From the NCBI GenBank assembly GCA_032717465.1, contig CM064715.1, forward strand, positions 34,410,382 to 34,474,381: a stretch of DNA of 64,000 nt, given 5' to 3'. The notes under the pieces are model-generated. The model did no database searches. It had not been told where the DNA came from and saw nothing but the letters and a program-made list of their open reading frames with translations. Source of the DNA: Coenobita brevimanus (Eukaryota > Arthropoda > Malacostraca > Decapoda > Coenobitidae). A program made the translations under genes and the position numbers. Each line of letters opens with the position of its first letter. Position 1 is the first letter of the stretch. Positions 1 through 13,900 of the stretch are shown here, piece by piece.

Positions 1-677
1 GGTTCTACCATAACAAAACATAATTTTTTAAAATTATTATTACTCTAATAAAAGAGAAATGGGAGAGTCAAAAGCTCATTAAGATACCTTCCCACAAGTG
101 ATCAGAGTTTAGAGAGATTTTACCTAAGGAAATGTGGCTTGTGGTATGACACGAACCCCCATGCTCATCATTTATTTTATTTTTTGCATTCATTCAGGAG
201 GATTGAAGTTATTTGAAGTGCTTATAATGCAGGCCAGAAAGAATACTCACACGAAGTTTCGCGCGTGTTTCGGTGACCATCACGTCAATTAAAACGTATT
301 ACTCATAAACCATCTGATTCCAGCTATCTTCACTTGTCAACTTCATGTTATATGTTTCTTAAATATTTTTTTCACCCTCAAAAAAGTCTCTTTTGGAAAT
401 AATAGGCCGTGTTCCCCAAAAAATTTTGAGAATATTTATGGAAGTAGCATATTGTGCGATTTCGCCGAAAAATATATTTCTACAATCTTCACTTCAGTGA
501 AATATCATTGATCTATTCCCAAAGCGGACGGTATGAGCGGTAAGTAGTTCACATTTGGCACTACTTTTTTATCCATAATATCGAAGCTGGAGATAAATAA
601 AAAGACAACTGACTCATCGAAAATAAGAATACATTTATTCTCAACACCACGGTCAAAAGCTTACGTCGACGGTCAGG

Positions 678-803
<126 letters not shown>

Positions 804-1264
804 CCAATCATGAATAATAAAAGCGTATATTTTGAACCAATTAATGTTTATAAACTGTATGTATCGGTAGGGTTATGTATTTTTTTCCTAATAATTTAAA
901 TCTGATAAGCACCAAAATAATTTTCACAAACTATTTACCTTCTGAATGAATGTACCTTGGTAAATATGGATAATGATATCACACTAACCACAGTAATGGA
1001 TAAATATTCAATTTGTATAATTTAATGAAGAGGCTCAAAATGCCACTTTAAAGCTCTATTTCTACAGATGTGAAATATCCTGTTTAAGCACGAAGGTTAT
1101 TATACGTCTGCACACGATACTCTTTGAGTGTAAACCTGTGAAATGAATGCTTTCTTTACCTCTAAATTGATTTAATCCTACGTGTTACATTATTTAGCAT
1201 TCTTACTGAATTTTTTTTCCGAGGTGGAATTTTTTCATCCTTTAATATTTTCTGAATTTTACTG

Positions 1265-1735
1265 TACACCCGCGAACCAAAGTTTCGGGACCCCCCTCGA
1301 TGGAAGGAAGTGGAAGTTAGGGTTAGAGAGGGGGCAGGTGAACGGACAACCGTGATTGGTACTTTGGAACTGAGCTACGAGGCGAATAGTGAGAAACCTA
1401 ATGAGACTGGATTCGAAACATTTCCATGCTATTCACCTGCAAAACATTATGCGTTCGTACTGTAACATATAATCCTGTGATACTGACCCATCTGTTTCGG
1501 ATCCTCATTACACAAACAAAGCACCGAGCCAGTTTCAACTTGTCATTATAACTGCAGTCATAATTTTTGTGAATGTTATCCCTGGATTGTCTAAGATTGA
1601 TTGTGAATTTGATGTTGATTCTCACAGTAGTTGTGCGGATGGTTATATATGTGGCAATTATTTTATGTGGACGACTAAACCACATTGTGATGGACAGCGG
1701 AGAGCATTCGCCAATAATTTCCTAATATTATACAG
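1265..1735 (-). repeat. Unclassified ~0.5-kb interspersed repeat
   Basis: This block interrupts satellite monomer b and is not satellite sequence. A diverged copy in the opposite orientation lies at 36756-37282, and the near-identical copy sits at 49112-49582. One end begins TACACCCGCG. I see no clear terminal inverted repeat or target duplication. The satellite on the two sides (about 885-1264 and 1735-2095) is the same part of monomer b, so the element is flanked by a ~0.37-kb direct repeat. Reading frames are not conserved between the inverted copies because of indels, which argues against coding function. It could be a SINE- or MITE-like element. Confidence 0.75.
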
Positions 1736-2964
1736 TATATCTGATAAATAACATCAAAATAATTTTGAATTACCCTATGTATTTAACTTGGTAAATATGG
1801 ATAATGATATCACACTAACCATAATATATGATAAATATTCAATTTTTATAATTTATTCAGGAGGCTCAAAATGCCACTTTGTACTGATGAGAAAAATATC
1901 CGTTTCATCACTAAACTCGAAGGTTATTACACGTCTGCACCCGAAAGAAACTCTTTGGGTGTGAACCCGTCAAATGAATTCTTTCTTTACCTGTAAATCG
2001 ATTTCAACCTACGTGTTACCTCATTGATCCTTCTTACTGATTTTTCTTTACGAGGTGGAATTTATTCACCAATTAATATTTTCTGAATTTTACTGTAGAT
2101 ACAATTCCGAATGTTTCTCAACTAATCATGTGTACATTTAAGTCGTATAATTAGATTTTTCGCCCAAATTATGCCTTTTTACGATCACTATAATTGTTTT
2201 GAATAACTACTAAAAGGCTTGCTTTTACCGCAAAAATACAAAAGATTGTTTATCTTGAAGTTCTCACTACAAATGAAAATAAAAGTCACAAATGACCCTC
2301 CTACGAACGTAGAAATCCAATCTCTGGACGACATTAAAAGAGTTCATAACTTGTTTCATCAACCTTCATTTTTTGTAGTTGTCTTCACATGTACAGTCAC
2401 GCGTAGTAATTTCTGCTCAGGGGTTACCCCCTCTACCCTGGACAGAGGGAAGGGGGGAATCGCGAACAAGTTTACCCCGCCTGCTGCCCCCAACTCCCCC
2501 ACCCTCCACCTCCAGCTGCCAGTTACTGATTAGACGCAAATTATCTCATGTCCTGTAAACATGACTAACTGTCGTCGCACACGCTTTCAACGGCTAAGAG
2601 TTGGACTATATTTTTAGAATAAATTATTACCGTATTGAACTGCATGATCAAATTGAGAATATTCACCATCATTGTATTCCAGTGTCGTCCGTTCCAGTGC
2701 TTACCTTTTCACTTCCCCCAGCTGTCTCTCTCTCTCTCTCTCTGAATTTACTTTTTCCACTTTTTAAAATTATATAACTTTCTCTTTGCTTCTCTCCCCC
2801 TCTCCCCCTTCTCTCGTTCTTTGTCTTAAGTCTTCCACGCCTCTCACCCCTCCCCTCCCCCCACCATAGGCCTGATCAGCAGTCAGTTATACTGACACCG
2901 CTCCTTCGTATATCGTGTGTAGGCAACATTTATCACACACACTTAGGTCAGATGTATGGAAAGC

Positions 2965-2967
<3 letters not shown>

Positions 2968-3056
<89 letters not shown>
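2968..3056. repeat. (TA)n microsatellite in left palindrome arm
   Basis: A TA tract of about 89 bp whose mirror partner in the right arm is at about 3517-3624. The two differ in length, and the right one has a phase slip near 3564. They therefore expanded separately after the arms formed. Confidence 0.97.
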
Positions 3057-3060
<4 letters not shown>

Positions 3061-3166
3061 GTATTTCTCATTAGGTGCCAAGTTCAATAAGAGAACACCA
3101 GACCAATATTCGTAATTTTTATTAGTGACCGTTCCACTTCACATAGCTGGGTAGCTGGGCTTATAA

Positions 3167-3171
<5 letters not shown>

Positions 3172-3198
<27 letters not shown>
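3172..3198. repeat. (CA)n microsatellite near the palindrome centre, left arm
   Basis: A CA run of about 27 bp mirrored by a GT run of about 58 bp at 3345-3402 in the right arm. Because both lie close to the dyad centre, they could pair with each other in a cruciform. Confidence 0.95.
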
Positions 3199-3201
<3 letters not shown>

Positions 3202-3342
3202 CTTAAATTTTGCACTGAGCGTGGCGACTACAAATATAGTCATTCTAACAACTGGATCTGCTGGCTCCAAACCTTCCCTGTCCCAGTCAAACTCCTCATT
3301 CAATAACCGGTTATTTAATAAGGAGTTTTAATGGGACAGGGA

Positions 3343-3344
<2 letters not shown>

Positions 3345-3402
<58 letters not shown>
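3345..3402. repeat. (GT)n microsatellite near the palindrome centre, right arm
   Basis: About 58 bp of GT, the partner of the shorter CA tract in the left arm. The twofold length difference breaks local arm symmetry. Confidence 0.95.
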
Positions 3403-3407
<5 letters not shown>

Positions 3408-3513
3408 TTATAAGCCCAGCTACCCAGATATGTGAAGTGGAACGGTCACTCTAATGAAAATTACGAATATTGGTCTTGTGTTCTCTATTTGAACTTGGCA
3501 CATAATGAAATAC

Positions 3514-3626
<113 letters not shown>

Positions 3627-3842
3627 CTTTCCATACATCTGACCTGTGTGTGATAAATGTTGCCTGCACGCGATATACGAAGGAGCGGTGACGGTATAAC
3701 TGACTGCTGATCAGGCCTAATGTGGGGGGAGGGGAGGGGTGAGAGGCGGGGAAGACTTAAGACAAAGAACGAGTGAAGGGGGAGAGGGGGAGAGAAGCAA
3801 AGAGAAAGTTACAATTTTAAAAAGAAAGAGTGGAAAAAGTAA

Positions 3843-3846
<4 letters not shown>

Positions 3847-3890
<44 letters not shown>
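3847..3890. repeat. (GA)n microsatellite in right palindrome arm
   Basis: About 44 bp of GA. The mirror (CT)n tract at 2728-2742 in the left arm is only about 15 bp. In the second large copy the matching tracts are about 31 bp (50551-50581) and 33 bp (51675-51707). Confidence 0.95.
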
Positions 3891-4805
3891 GGGGGAAGTG
3901 AAAAGGTAAGCACTGGAACTGACGACACTGGATTACAATGATGGTGAATATTTTCAATTTGATCATGCAGTTCAATACGGTAATAATTTATTCTAAAAAT
4001 ATAGTCCAACTCTTAGCCGTTGAAAGCGTGTGCGACGACAGTTAGTCATGTTTACAGGACCTGAGAAAATTTGCGTCTAATCAGTAACTGGCAGCTGGAG
4101 GTGGACGGTGGGGGAATTGGGGGCAGAAGGTGGGGTAGACTTGTTCGCGATTCCCCCCTTCCCTCTGTCCAGGGTAAAAGGGGGAGGGAAGGGGTAACCC
4201 CTGAGCAGAAATTAGTACGCGTGACTGTACTTCCACGGAGATGAATAAAGATATAGAGGGTAATTAATTGTATGTCTTAGTACCGCATGTTTATATTTTC
4301 TTGGCATAGTCAAAAGAAAATTATTGTTTTTCAAAATTTATCGAAAGTTTCGTTGACACCCACATGAATAGATGTAGTTTTTTTTTTTTTATTCGTTATA
4401 TGATAGTTTTAAAAGGAATTATGAGGTTTTCCCGATTAGTTCTGAGTACAGATGTTGAAGATGTATGTTTAGCGATTTTTCCAAAAAAATATGTTTATTC
4501 GGCTACACCTCCCGTAAAATATTTTTAACTACCCGCAAAGAGGATGCTATTAGCCGTAACTAGTTCACAGTTAACGCTACTTTTTATCCATGAAATCACG
4601 ACTGGCGAATAAAAAATTAAATACGTTCTGTTAATAATTAAAAAATTCAATCAGCTTCAATAAGGTACACAAAACTATTGATATCGATTCTACTGTAACT
4701 TTTTTTTTTTTTCTTTAAAAATAATATAAAATATAACCGTGTTTGAGGTACCACGTTCTGTAAATAAATTCATGGACAGTACGGCAGTGTTTTAATTAGA
4801 TTTTC

Positions 4806-6552
4806 ATGTTAATGGAAAGAGGTGAAAAGAGTAAGACAGGGTGGAAGTGAAGTTAGCAGAGGAGTGAAAGATAAAAATGGTAGATTACTAGTGGAGTGGA
4901 GAGAAAAAGTGAGCAGATGGAGAGAACACTTCAAGGAATTGTTGAACACAGAGGATGGAAGTAATGCGAGTATAAGTGGCTGGGGAATGGCTGGGAGAAG
5001 GAGGGAGGTGAGAAGACAGGAAGAAATCAGTAGGATAGAAGTTGTGGAAGCAATGAAGAAAGTTAAATCGGGGAAAGCCCATGGAATTGATGGAGTGTGT
5101 TGTGAAATGCTGAAGCATGGGGGAGAGATAGTAGTAGAATGGATGTGGAAGATGTGCAGATTGGCCTGGGCCGGAGGATTGGAAGTCAGGTATAATTATT
5201 CCATTGTACAAAGGAAAAGGGGAAAAAGAAGTATGTGGTAATCACAGGAATATTTGTCTTCTTAGTATAATAGGAAAAGATTATGGTAGGATACTTATTG
5301 GCAGAGAAAGAACAGAGAAATTAATTGGAGAACAGGGAGGCTTTAGGAAGGGAAGAGGTTGTATAGATCAGATATTCATTCTTAGATCTTTAGTGGAAAA
5401 GTTCCTAGAGAAGGGAAAGAAGTTGTATGCGGCTTTCATGGATTTGGAGAAAGCATATGACAGGGTGGATGGACAAGGATTGTGGAAAGTGTTAAGAATA
5501 TATGGAGTAGATGGAAAGTTGTTGAATCCTGTGAAGAGTATGTACGATGTTTCGAAGGCTGCAGTGCGTGCGGATGGTGAACTAAGTGAATTTTTCTCTT
5601 TGAAAGTTGGGTTGAAACAGGGATGTGTCATGTCTCCATGGTTGTTCAAAATGTACATGGATGGGGTAATAAAAGAGGTAAAAGGTAGGGTAGTGGATTT
5701 TGGAGTGACCCTGGTGAGAGAGGATACTGTTTGGAAACTCCCTGTACTGTTGTTTGCAGATGATACTGTGTTGTTGAGCAAAGACGAAGGGGAGCTGCAA
5801 GGCTTGGTGGAGGAGTTTGGGAGAGTAAGAAACGGAATCTAAAGATGAATGTAGGGAAGAGTAAAGTGATGGTCTTTGAGAGAGGTGGTCAGTGAATGTA
5901 ATGCGAGGTTGGATGGTGAGGAATTGGAAAATGTACGTTTAAATACTTGGGTAGTGTGATGAGTAAGGAAGGAGGTTTGGAGAGTGAAGTGCTTGAAAGA
6001 GTACAGCAGGGAAGAAAGGTTGCTGGTTCTTTGAAAGCAGTGATAAGAAACAGGGAAGTGAGCATGGAAGTGAAAAATTTACTACATGACAGTATTGTGA
6101 TACCAACTCTAACGTATGGAAGTGAAGCTTGGACGTTGTTGGAAGGACACAAGTCAAGAGTGAGAGCAGTGGAAATGAGATATTTAAGGGGAGCTTGTGG
6201 AGTCACATGGAGACAGGCTGACGAATGAGGATATAAAGGGTCGTTGTGGTGTTGATGTGGATGTGATTGGAAGCGTTATGAGGAACACACTGAGGTGGTT
6301 TGGCCATGTGGAGGGGATGGAGGGTGAAAGACTGACGAAGAGATTGTATGTGAATGAGGTGGAGGGGGGAAGAGGAAGGGAGAGGCCGAGGATGAGATGG
6401 AGAGATGGGGTGGAGAGGTATATGAGAGAGGGGGGTGTGAGTTAGGAGCAGGGCAGTGAAATGGCGGGGGACAGGGCGAGTTGCAGGTGATTTGTTTGTG
6501 GCCACCCCAAACGGGATTGAGGCGTCTGGCAATAGATAGATAGATAGATATA
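4806..6552 (+). pseudogene. 5'-truncated RTE-like LINE (RT domain plus C-terminus), frameshifted
   Basis: This is a decayed non-LTR retrotransposon fragment. It begins within the endonuclease-RT linker (VKRVRQGGSEV at 4822) and runs to the element's 3' end. Frames are broken near 5200, 5840 and 6200. The middle frame (5204-5842) holds an intact-looking reverse transcriptase core: GGFRKGRG, MDLEKAYDRVD, GLKQGCVMSPWL and the catalytic FADD at about 5755-5766. The C-terminal part reads TYGSEAWTLLEG, NTLRWFGHVE and RPRMRWRDGVE, a pattern I associate with RTE-like LINEs. It ends GGCGTCTGGCAATAG followed by (ATAG)n, a simple-repeat tail expected from target-primed reverse transcription. The longer relative at 39863-42925 shows what is missing 5'. 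Not functional. Confidence 0.9.
6531..6552. repeat. (ATAG)n 3' tail of the RTE-like LINE
   Basis: About five AATAG/ATAG units directly follow the conserved 3' end GGCGTCTGGC, and satellite monomer d follows. A short microsatellite instead of poly(A) is typical of RTE-group insertions. The insertion at 42925 has only one such unit. Confidence 0.85.
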
Positions 6553-8549
6553 TCTAAAAATGTTTTCAAAGTGATTTTTCCTGGGGAAATAATAATAATA
6601 TACGACGAACCATCAGAATGAGGAAATATTCAATTTTTAAAATTTTGTCAGGAGGCTCAAGATCCCCAATCAAAGCCCTAGTTGTAATAACAGCTGTTTT
6701 CTCTATAAACTCCAAGATGTTTACATATCTCTAATCAGTCGAATCTCTTTGGGCTTGAACCCCTCAAATAAATGCCTTCTTTAAGTTTGAATCGGTTTCA
6801 TCATACGTGTTACCTCATATATCCATGTTATTGCTTCTTTTTTTTTCGATGTGGAATTTTTGAACTCTAATGTTCTCTGCTCTTTAAATACGATTGGAAA
6901 TGTTTCCCAACAAGCTTATTGTACATGTGGAAGTTGCATTGTTAGTGTTTTCACCTCCTCTTATGCGGTTTTTCGGATCACTCCAGTACAATTGTTTTGA
7001 ATTACCTCTAAAGCAGTTGTAGGAAAAATTGAAACATTTTTAAATCATGAAATTATCCCTAACAATGAGAATGAAAATAACAAATGACGCACGTGCAACA
7101 TAAAAATCTAATCTCGTGAAGCCATTTATAAAGTTCATCCAGTGTTCTTTCAACCTCCATTTTTATGTAGCTGTCATGTACTATATGTTTAAGGATTTTT
7201 TGAATAAATTTGTAAATGGTAATTAGTTATATATTTGGATATTGCAGTAGTGTGTATGTTTTTTTGTATTAATTAATTCGAGAGCAAAAAGCTTATATGT
7301 ATTCCTTCTCACAAGTTATCACAGACTTGAGACAGTGTACATTAGGAAATGTGGCTTATGATGTAACATGAACCTTCATAATGTGCATTTTTTTCTTGTT
7401 TTATATTCTATGCTGAGGCTTGATGTCATTTTGAAGTGATTTTACTCCTGATAAGAAGGAATACTCATTCGAAGTTACTCACTTGTCTCGGTGACCTCCA
7501 CATCAATTGAAACTTATTATTCACATACACACAGATTACAGCTCTTTTCACGTGTTAATTGAATTTATGTTATATGTTTCCTGAATGTAATTTTTTCACC
7601 CTCAAAAAACCTTTGTTTGCTTTGGAAATAAATGGGTGTGTTTCAAATAAACTTTGAGAATTTTTTTTGGACGCTGCATTTTTTGCAATTTCGTCCAATA
7701 AATTTTTAGACAGCCATCACTCCAATAAAATAGTTATGATCTAGTCCGAGAGCAGATTCTATGAGCCGTAACTAATTGAAAATTGGCACTAGTTTTTATC
7801 CTTGGAGTCACGGCTAAGATATGTCGAGAACTAGATATCCATTAAATCTCAACACTACAGAAAAGAGATTAGATCGACGTTCCGGCTACTTTTTTTTTTC
7901 TTTAATCCCATCATGAACAGTTAAGCTGCATACACCTTGGAGCCAATTAATATTCATAAATTGTATATCTCTCAGGGGCAGTGTATTTTCTTTTTCGTAA
8001 TAATATATATCTGATAATGAATACCTAAATTATATTCTTTTTTTAATGTTTTATCGCCTTTCGGAGTGATTTTTCATACTGAAATATGGATATTAATATA
8101 ATACAAACCATCCTATTAGGGAAATATTAAATTGTTTTAATTTTATCAGGAGGTTTAATATGCCAATCAAAAGTCCATATAATAACGATAAAAATATCCG
8201 TTTTGTTTCAAAATTCCAAAAAAGTTTACACGTCTCCAATCAAACGAAATTCTTTGGGCCAAACTCGTCAAATGAATTCCTTTTTTACCTGTGAATCGAT
8301 TTCAACCTACGTGTTACCTTATTTCGCCTTGAGACTATTTTTTCCGATGTGGAATTTTATAACCCTTTAATGTTTGTTGAACTTCATACACAAATGGGAA
8401 TTTTTCCAAACTAATTTGGAAGTGGTATATGTGTAAGTGGTATATGTAATGTTTTTGCGACCAATTATGCGCTTTTTAGGATCATTCCAGAATAATAGTT
8501 TCGTAATACTCCGAAAGTAATTTGGTTCTACCCTAACAAAACTTGTAAC

Positions 8550-10942
8550 TGAGACTCAGCTGTCTGAGGCAACTGACAGCAAACCCTTTTCTGTATCCTC
8601 CTACTTTCTCTATACTCATTTCAAAGCCAAAGGTGGATGTTGCGTATATATATATATATGCAACGACATATCTTGTTCTCGTGTTCCTGAACTCGATTCT
8701 TCTGAATTCTCTACACTCTGACTTCGGCTTTCCTGTCATTCTCTGACTAAATATATCTGCGCTGCTTACTTATCTACTGATTCTATCAAAAATTCTTTGA
8801 CTCTTACTTCTACGATGGAACACATTCTATCCATTTGTTCTTTGAAATCTCCATTCTAGGAGATCTCAATGTTCACCACCACCTTTGGCTCTCCTCTCCT
8901 TTCACTGAGCCACCTGGTGAACTAGCCTACACCTTTGCTATCTTTAATGACCTAGAGCAGCTTGTACAGCACCCTACCAGTATCCCTGACAGCCTTGGAG
9001 AGAGCTCTCTCCAACATACTTGACCTCTTCCCTACTATTAATCCTTCTGCTTACACTGTTAATCTGTTCTCTCTGTTTGGCTCCTCCGATCACAACCTTA
9101 TCACCTTAACCTGTCGTATCACTCCGGTACGGCCTGTGGACCCTCCAAAGAAACGACGTCTAAGGCACTTTGGAGCTGTGGATTGGGAGGCCCTCAGGCA
9201 GTATTCTTTGATTTTCCATGGAATGATTATTGCTTCCATGGCCTGGAGCCATCTGAGTGTGCCTTGCGCATTACGGAGGTTATTCTCTCGGGCATGGAAG
9301 CATACATTCCTTTCTCATATCCTCTGACTAATGCAAGAAAGCCATGGTCACGCTTGTTCTAATGATGCCCGCAACAAGGAGAGGGCCTATAAAAGGTACC
9401 AGAACCAACCCACCCCTGAATCACATCTTTTATTCGTTTTTGCCCGGAATCGTGCTGTCTGTTCTTCGCTCTACTAAAAATCATTTCATCCATACTAAAT
9501 GCTCTCGACTCTCCAACTCGAATTCTTCCCGCTTGTTCTGGCACCTTGCCAAAAATCTTTCTAACAACTTTACTTCATCATCCTTCCCTCCTTTTCTCTC
9601 TGTAGCTATTTCTTCTACTGATAAAGCAGATCTCTTCAGGCAGACTCTCCTTCAATTCCACCTTAGATGATTCCGGTGTTATTCCTCCATCACTTCCCCC
9701 CTCTGACTTCCTCATGGCTGACATTAAAATTTCTTCAGCTGATGTATTTTCTGCCATCACTGGCCTCAATACTAACAAGGCATATGGGCCTGATGGAGTC
9801 CCTCCTGTTGTTCTCAAGAACTGTGCTTCTGTGTTTACACCTTGCCCAGGCAAACTTTTTCGCCTTTGTCTATGAACTTATGACTTTCCTTCTTGCTGGA
9901 TGTTTGCTCTCATTCAGCCAGTTACAAAGAAGGGTGACCATTCCTAACCCTGTAACTATCGTCCAATTGCTTTAACATCCTGTATTTCAACTCTTAATAG
10001 AAAATTTTTAAAGCATCTTTCCTATCACAACCTTCTTTCTGATCGTCAGTATGGGTTCCGTCAGGGACGCTCCACTGGCGATCTCACCTACCTTTCAGAC
10101 TCCTGGTCATCCTCCTTTCGGGACTTTGGCGAAAGCTTTGCCATTGCACTTGGCATAAAGGTTTTCGGTCGAGTCTAGCGTAAATATTTAATTTCCAAAC
10201 TGCCCTCTTACGGTTTCTATCCTTCTATCTGTGCCTTCATCTCTAGCTTCCTTTCTAATATTTAATAATATTCAGCTTAATCCTGCATCATCCTTGAACA
10301 TGCCTGGGGTTTCATTTACTGGGGACTTATCTTGGAAAGATTATATTACATCTCTTGTAAAATCTGCTTCCAAGAGATTACGTGTTCTTAGCCGACTCCG
10401 TTCCTTCTTTACGCCTACATAATTGTTACTCTATACAGGGGTTTTATCCGCCCCTGTGTGGAGTACAAGTCTCATGTGTGGGGAGGCTCCCCAAATACAG
10501 CTCTTCTCAGTAGGGTGGAGTCAAACTCTCCTCCTCTTACTGACTCCCTTCAGCTTGTCTCTTGGTCGCAGTTGCATTTTTATCTCTTTTCTATCGCTGC
10601 TTCGATGGTCACTGCTCCACTGAACTGTCTGCATCCATTCCTCCTCCTCTACGACGGGCGCGTAGCACCCGTCTAACAGCAAACTCTCATCCCTTTTCTG
10701 TCCAACTCTCTAATGCAGGAGTTAACCATTACTCCCAGTCTTTCATTTAGGCAACACATCAACTCTGGAACTGTCTCCCTGTGTCTGTATTTCCTGCTTC
10801 CTATGATTTCCAGTCTTTCAAAAGCAGTGTGCCAGGCATCTCGAAATGATCGGATCTTGAATTTGTCTCTTGTATTTTGTTTTTATCTTGGAAGGATCAA
10901 TAATCGCGGGCTCGCGGCCTTTGGTTCCTTCTTCCTCTCATA
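8550..10942 (+). pseudogene. Jockey/CR1-like LINE, decayed, with internal RT deletion
   Basis: The insertion separates satellite monomers f and a. The uninterrupted site can be seen at about 43813-43860. The endonuclease part begins near 8570 (KGGCCVYI near 8631) and continues with ILGDLNVHHHLW (8853), HPTSIPDS, LFGSSDHNLI (about 9080-9110) and PPKKRRLRHFGA. The RT part includes NTNKAYGPDGVPPV (about 9771), NYRPIALTS-like text near 9955-9980 and YGFRQGRSTGDL (about 10050-10085). In this copy the first catalytic motif reads VFGRV where the second copy keeps VFDRV. The stretch that should carry YADD is deleted at about 10255-10265. The C-terminus (SWKDYITSLVKSASKRL, then FYRYFDGHCSTEL) follows. 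Many stops and shifts make it non-functional. Confidence 0.88.
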
Positions 10943-13900
10943 AGAAAAAATATTATTCTTACTCCTAAAAACGAGAAAATGGTAGCGTGAAAAGCTCATT
11001 GAGATTCCTTCTCACGATTGATCAGAGTTCTGAGAGATTTTACATAAGGTATTGTGGCTTATGGTGTAAAACGAACCTTCAGGTCAGAAAGAATACTCAT
11101 TCGATATTTCTCTCTTGTTTCGGTGACCACCACATTAATTGAAACATTGTTTATAAACCCTCTGATTACAGCTCTTCTCTAGTAAATCGATTTTTATTTA
11201 TTTCCTAAATGTAATTTTGTCAGTCAAAAAAGTCTGTTTTTGAGATAATTGGCAGTTTTCAAATAAATTTTGAGAATATTTGTGGAAGTTGGATATTTTG
11301 CGATTTCGCCGAAAAATATATTTCTACAACCATCACTTCCGTAAAATATCTTTGATCTATTCCCAAATCGGACGGTATGAGCGGTAAGTAATTCACATTT
11401 GGCACTACTTTTTTATCCATGAAGCAAAGTTATAGATATTTAAAAAGAAAAGGACAATAGACATTTTGAAAATGAAAATAGATTTAATCTCAACACCACA
11501 GTCAAAAGCTTATGTCCACGGTCGGGCAACATATTTTTTTATTTTTACCCATCATGATCAATAAACCGAGTATATGTTGAACCAAGTAATGTTCATAAAC
11601 TGTATGTATCGGTAGGGCTATGTTTTTTTTTTTCATAATATATATTTGATAAACGTCAGCTAAATAATTATCTATTAAACTATGTATTTACTTTCTTGGT
11701 GATTGAACCTTGATGAATATGGATAATGATGCATATATTTATAACATTTATAATTTACTCACGAGGCTCAAAATGCTACTTTAAAGCCCAATTTATACAG
11801 AAGAGACAAATATCCGTTTCATCTCTAAATTCGAAGGTTATTACACGTCTGCACCCAAAAGAAACTTTTTGGGTTAAAACCCGTCAAATGAATTCCTGCT
11901 TTTACATGTAAATCGATTTCATCCTATGTGTTACCTCATTTAGACGTCTCTGATTTCTCTTTCACTGGTGGAATTTTTTCAACGTTTAATATTTTCTGAT
12001 TTTTAGATAATTCCAAATGTTTGTCAGCTAATTATGTGAACATTTAAGTTACATATTTAGGTCTTTCGCCACGATTATGCGTTTTTACGATTTACAGTAA
12101 CAAAACAAAAGATATCTTAACCCTGAACCTCTAACTACGAATGAAAATAAAAGTCACAAATGACCCTAATCCGAACGGAGAAATCCAATCTTGAGACGAA
12201 ATTAAAACAGTACATTGTGTTTCATCAACCTTCATTTTTAGTAGTTGTCATGCCCTGTATTTCCACGGAGATGAATAAAGATATATACGGTAATTCATTG
12301 TATGTCTGGGTATTGCATTTGTCTATAGTTTCTTGCTAGAATCAAAAGAAAACCGTTGCTTTTCAAAATTTATCGCTTGTTTCTGTTACTCCCATATCAA
12401 TTAGAACTTCTTGAATACTTCAGAAGTAATCTCTTTAGTTGTGAATCGATTTCTCGTTACATGTGATTTTTTTTCATGCTCAGGACTGCCTTCTCAGTTT
12501 TAAAGGTAATTAGGTGGATTTCTCAAAAAATTCTGGGTACAGTTTTTGAAGATCTATATTTAGCGGTTTCTCAAAAAAAAAAAAAAAATTGTTCCGCCAA
12601 AACTCCCATAAAATATTCTTGAACTACCTCCGAAACGGATGCTATTAGCCATAACTAGTTCACAATAATCCGTACTTTTTATCCATGAAATCACGGCCGA
12701 GATGAATTAAAAAATGAATACATTCTAATAATTAGAAAATCCATTCAGCTTCAATACTACACCCACAACAGTTCATATCGATTCTACTGCAACCTGATTT
12801 TTTTTTTCTTTTTGGAATCATGTAGAGTATAACTGCGTGTATGAGGTACCACGTTATGTTTATAAATTGCATATCTCAGTTCGGCAGTTGTATTTATTTT
12901 TTCCTGTTATATATCTGATAATCAGAACCTAATAATTTTCTTTAAAACGATTTATTGCCTTTCGGAGTTATTTTTCCTGGGGAAATATGACTAATAATAT
13001 ACCAGGAACCATCATTACGGGGAAATATTCATTTTTTATAATTTAGTCAGGAGGCTGAAGATGCACAATCAAAGCCCAAGTTATAATAATATCTGTTTTA
13101 CATCTAAATTCGCCGACGTTTACATATCTCTAATCAGTCGAATCTATTTGGGCTTAAACCCCTCAAATAAATACGTTCTTTTCCTGTGAATCGATTTCAT
13201 CATCCGTGTTACCTCATTTATCCATGTTATTCATTTTTTTTTTTTCCGATGTGGAATTTTTTAACTCTAATGTTTTCTAATCCTTGGATGCGATTGGCAA
13301 TGTGTCCCAACAAGTTTATAGTACATTTGTGGAGGCGGCATTGTTAGTGTTCTCGCCTCCAATTTTGCGGTTTTAAGGATCACTCCAGTACGATAGATTT
13401 GAATTACTCCTAAAGCAGTAGCTTTTATCTTAAGAAAATTGTATCATATTTAAATGCTGAAATTAGCCCTAACAATGAGAATAAAAACCAGAAATGACGC
13501 TATTGCAAGGTAAAAATCCAATCTCGAGCCGCCATTAATAAAGTTCATCCAGTGTTCCTTCAACCTTCATTTTTATGTAGCTGTGAAGTACTATATGTTT
13601 ACGGAGTTTTGGAATAAACTTGTAAATGGTAATTAGTTATATATTTGTTTATTGCAGTAGTCATTGATTTCTTTTAATTCGTGTCAAAGGCATATATATA
13701 TTTTTTCTCAAGTTATCATTTTTGGCTTATGATGTAACATGAACCTTCATAAACTTTTTTTTTTTTTTTATTATATCGAGGTTAATGCAATTTTGAAGTG
13801 ATTTTACTGCTGATAAGAATGAATACTCATTCGGTGTCTCGCTTGTTTCGGTGACCCCCACAGCAATTGAAACTTATTGTACATAAACACACAAATTAGA

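Noticed and set aside
1398..1685. 95-codon frame conserved between 1398 and 49245
   Set aside because: The conservation only reflects the large direct repeat. In the independent inverted copy at 36756-37282 the frame is broken by indels.
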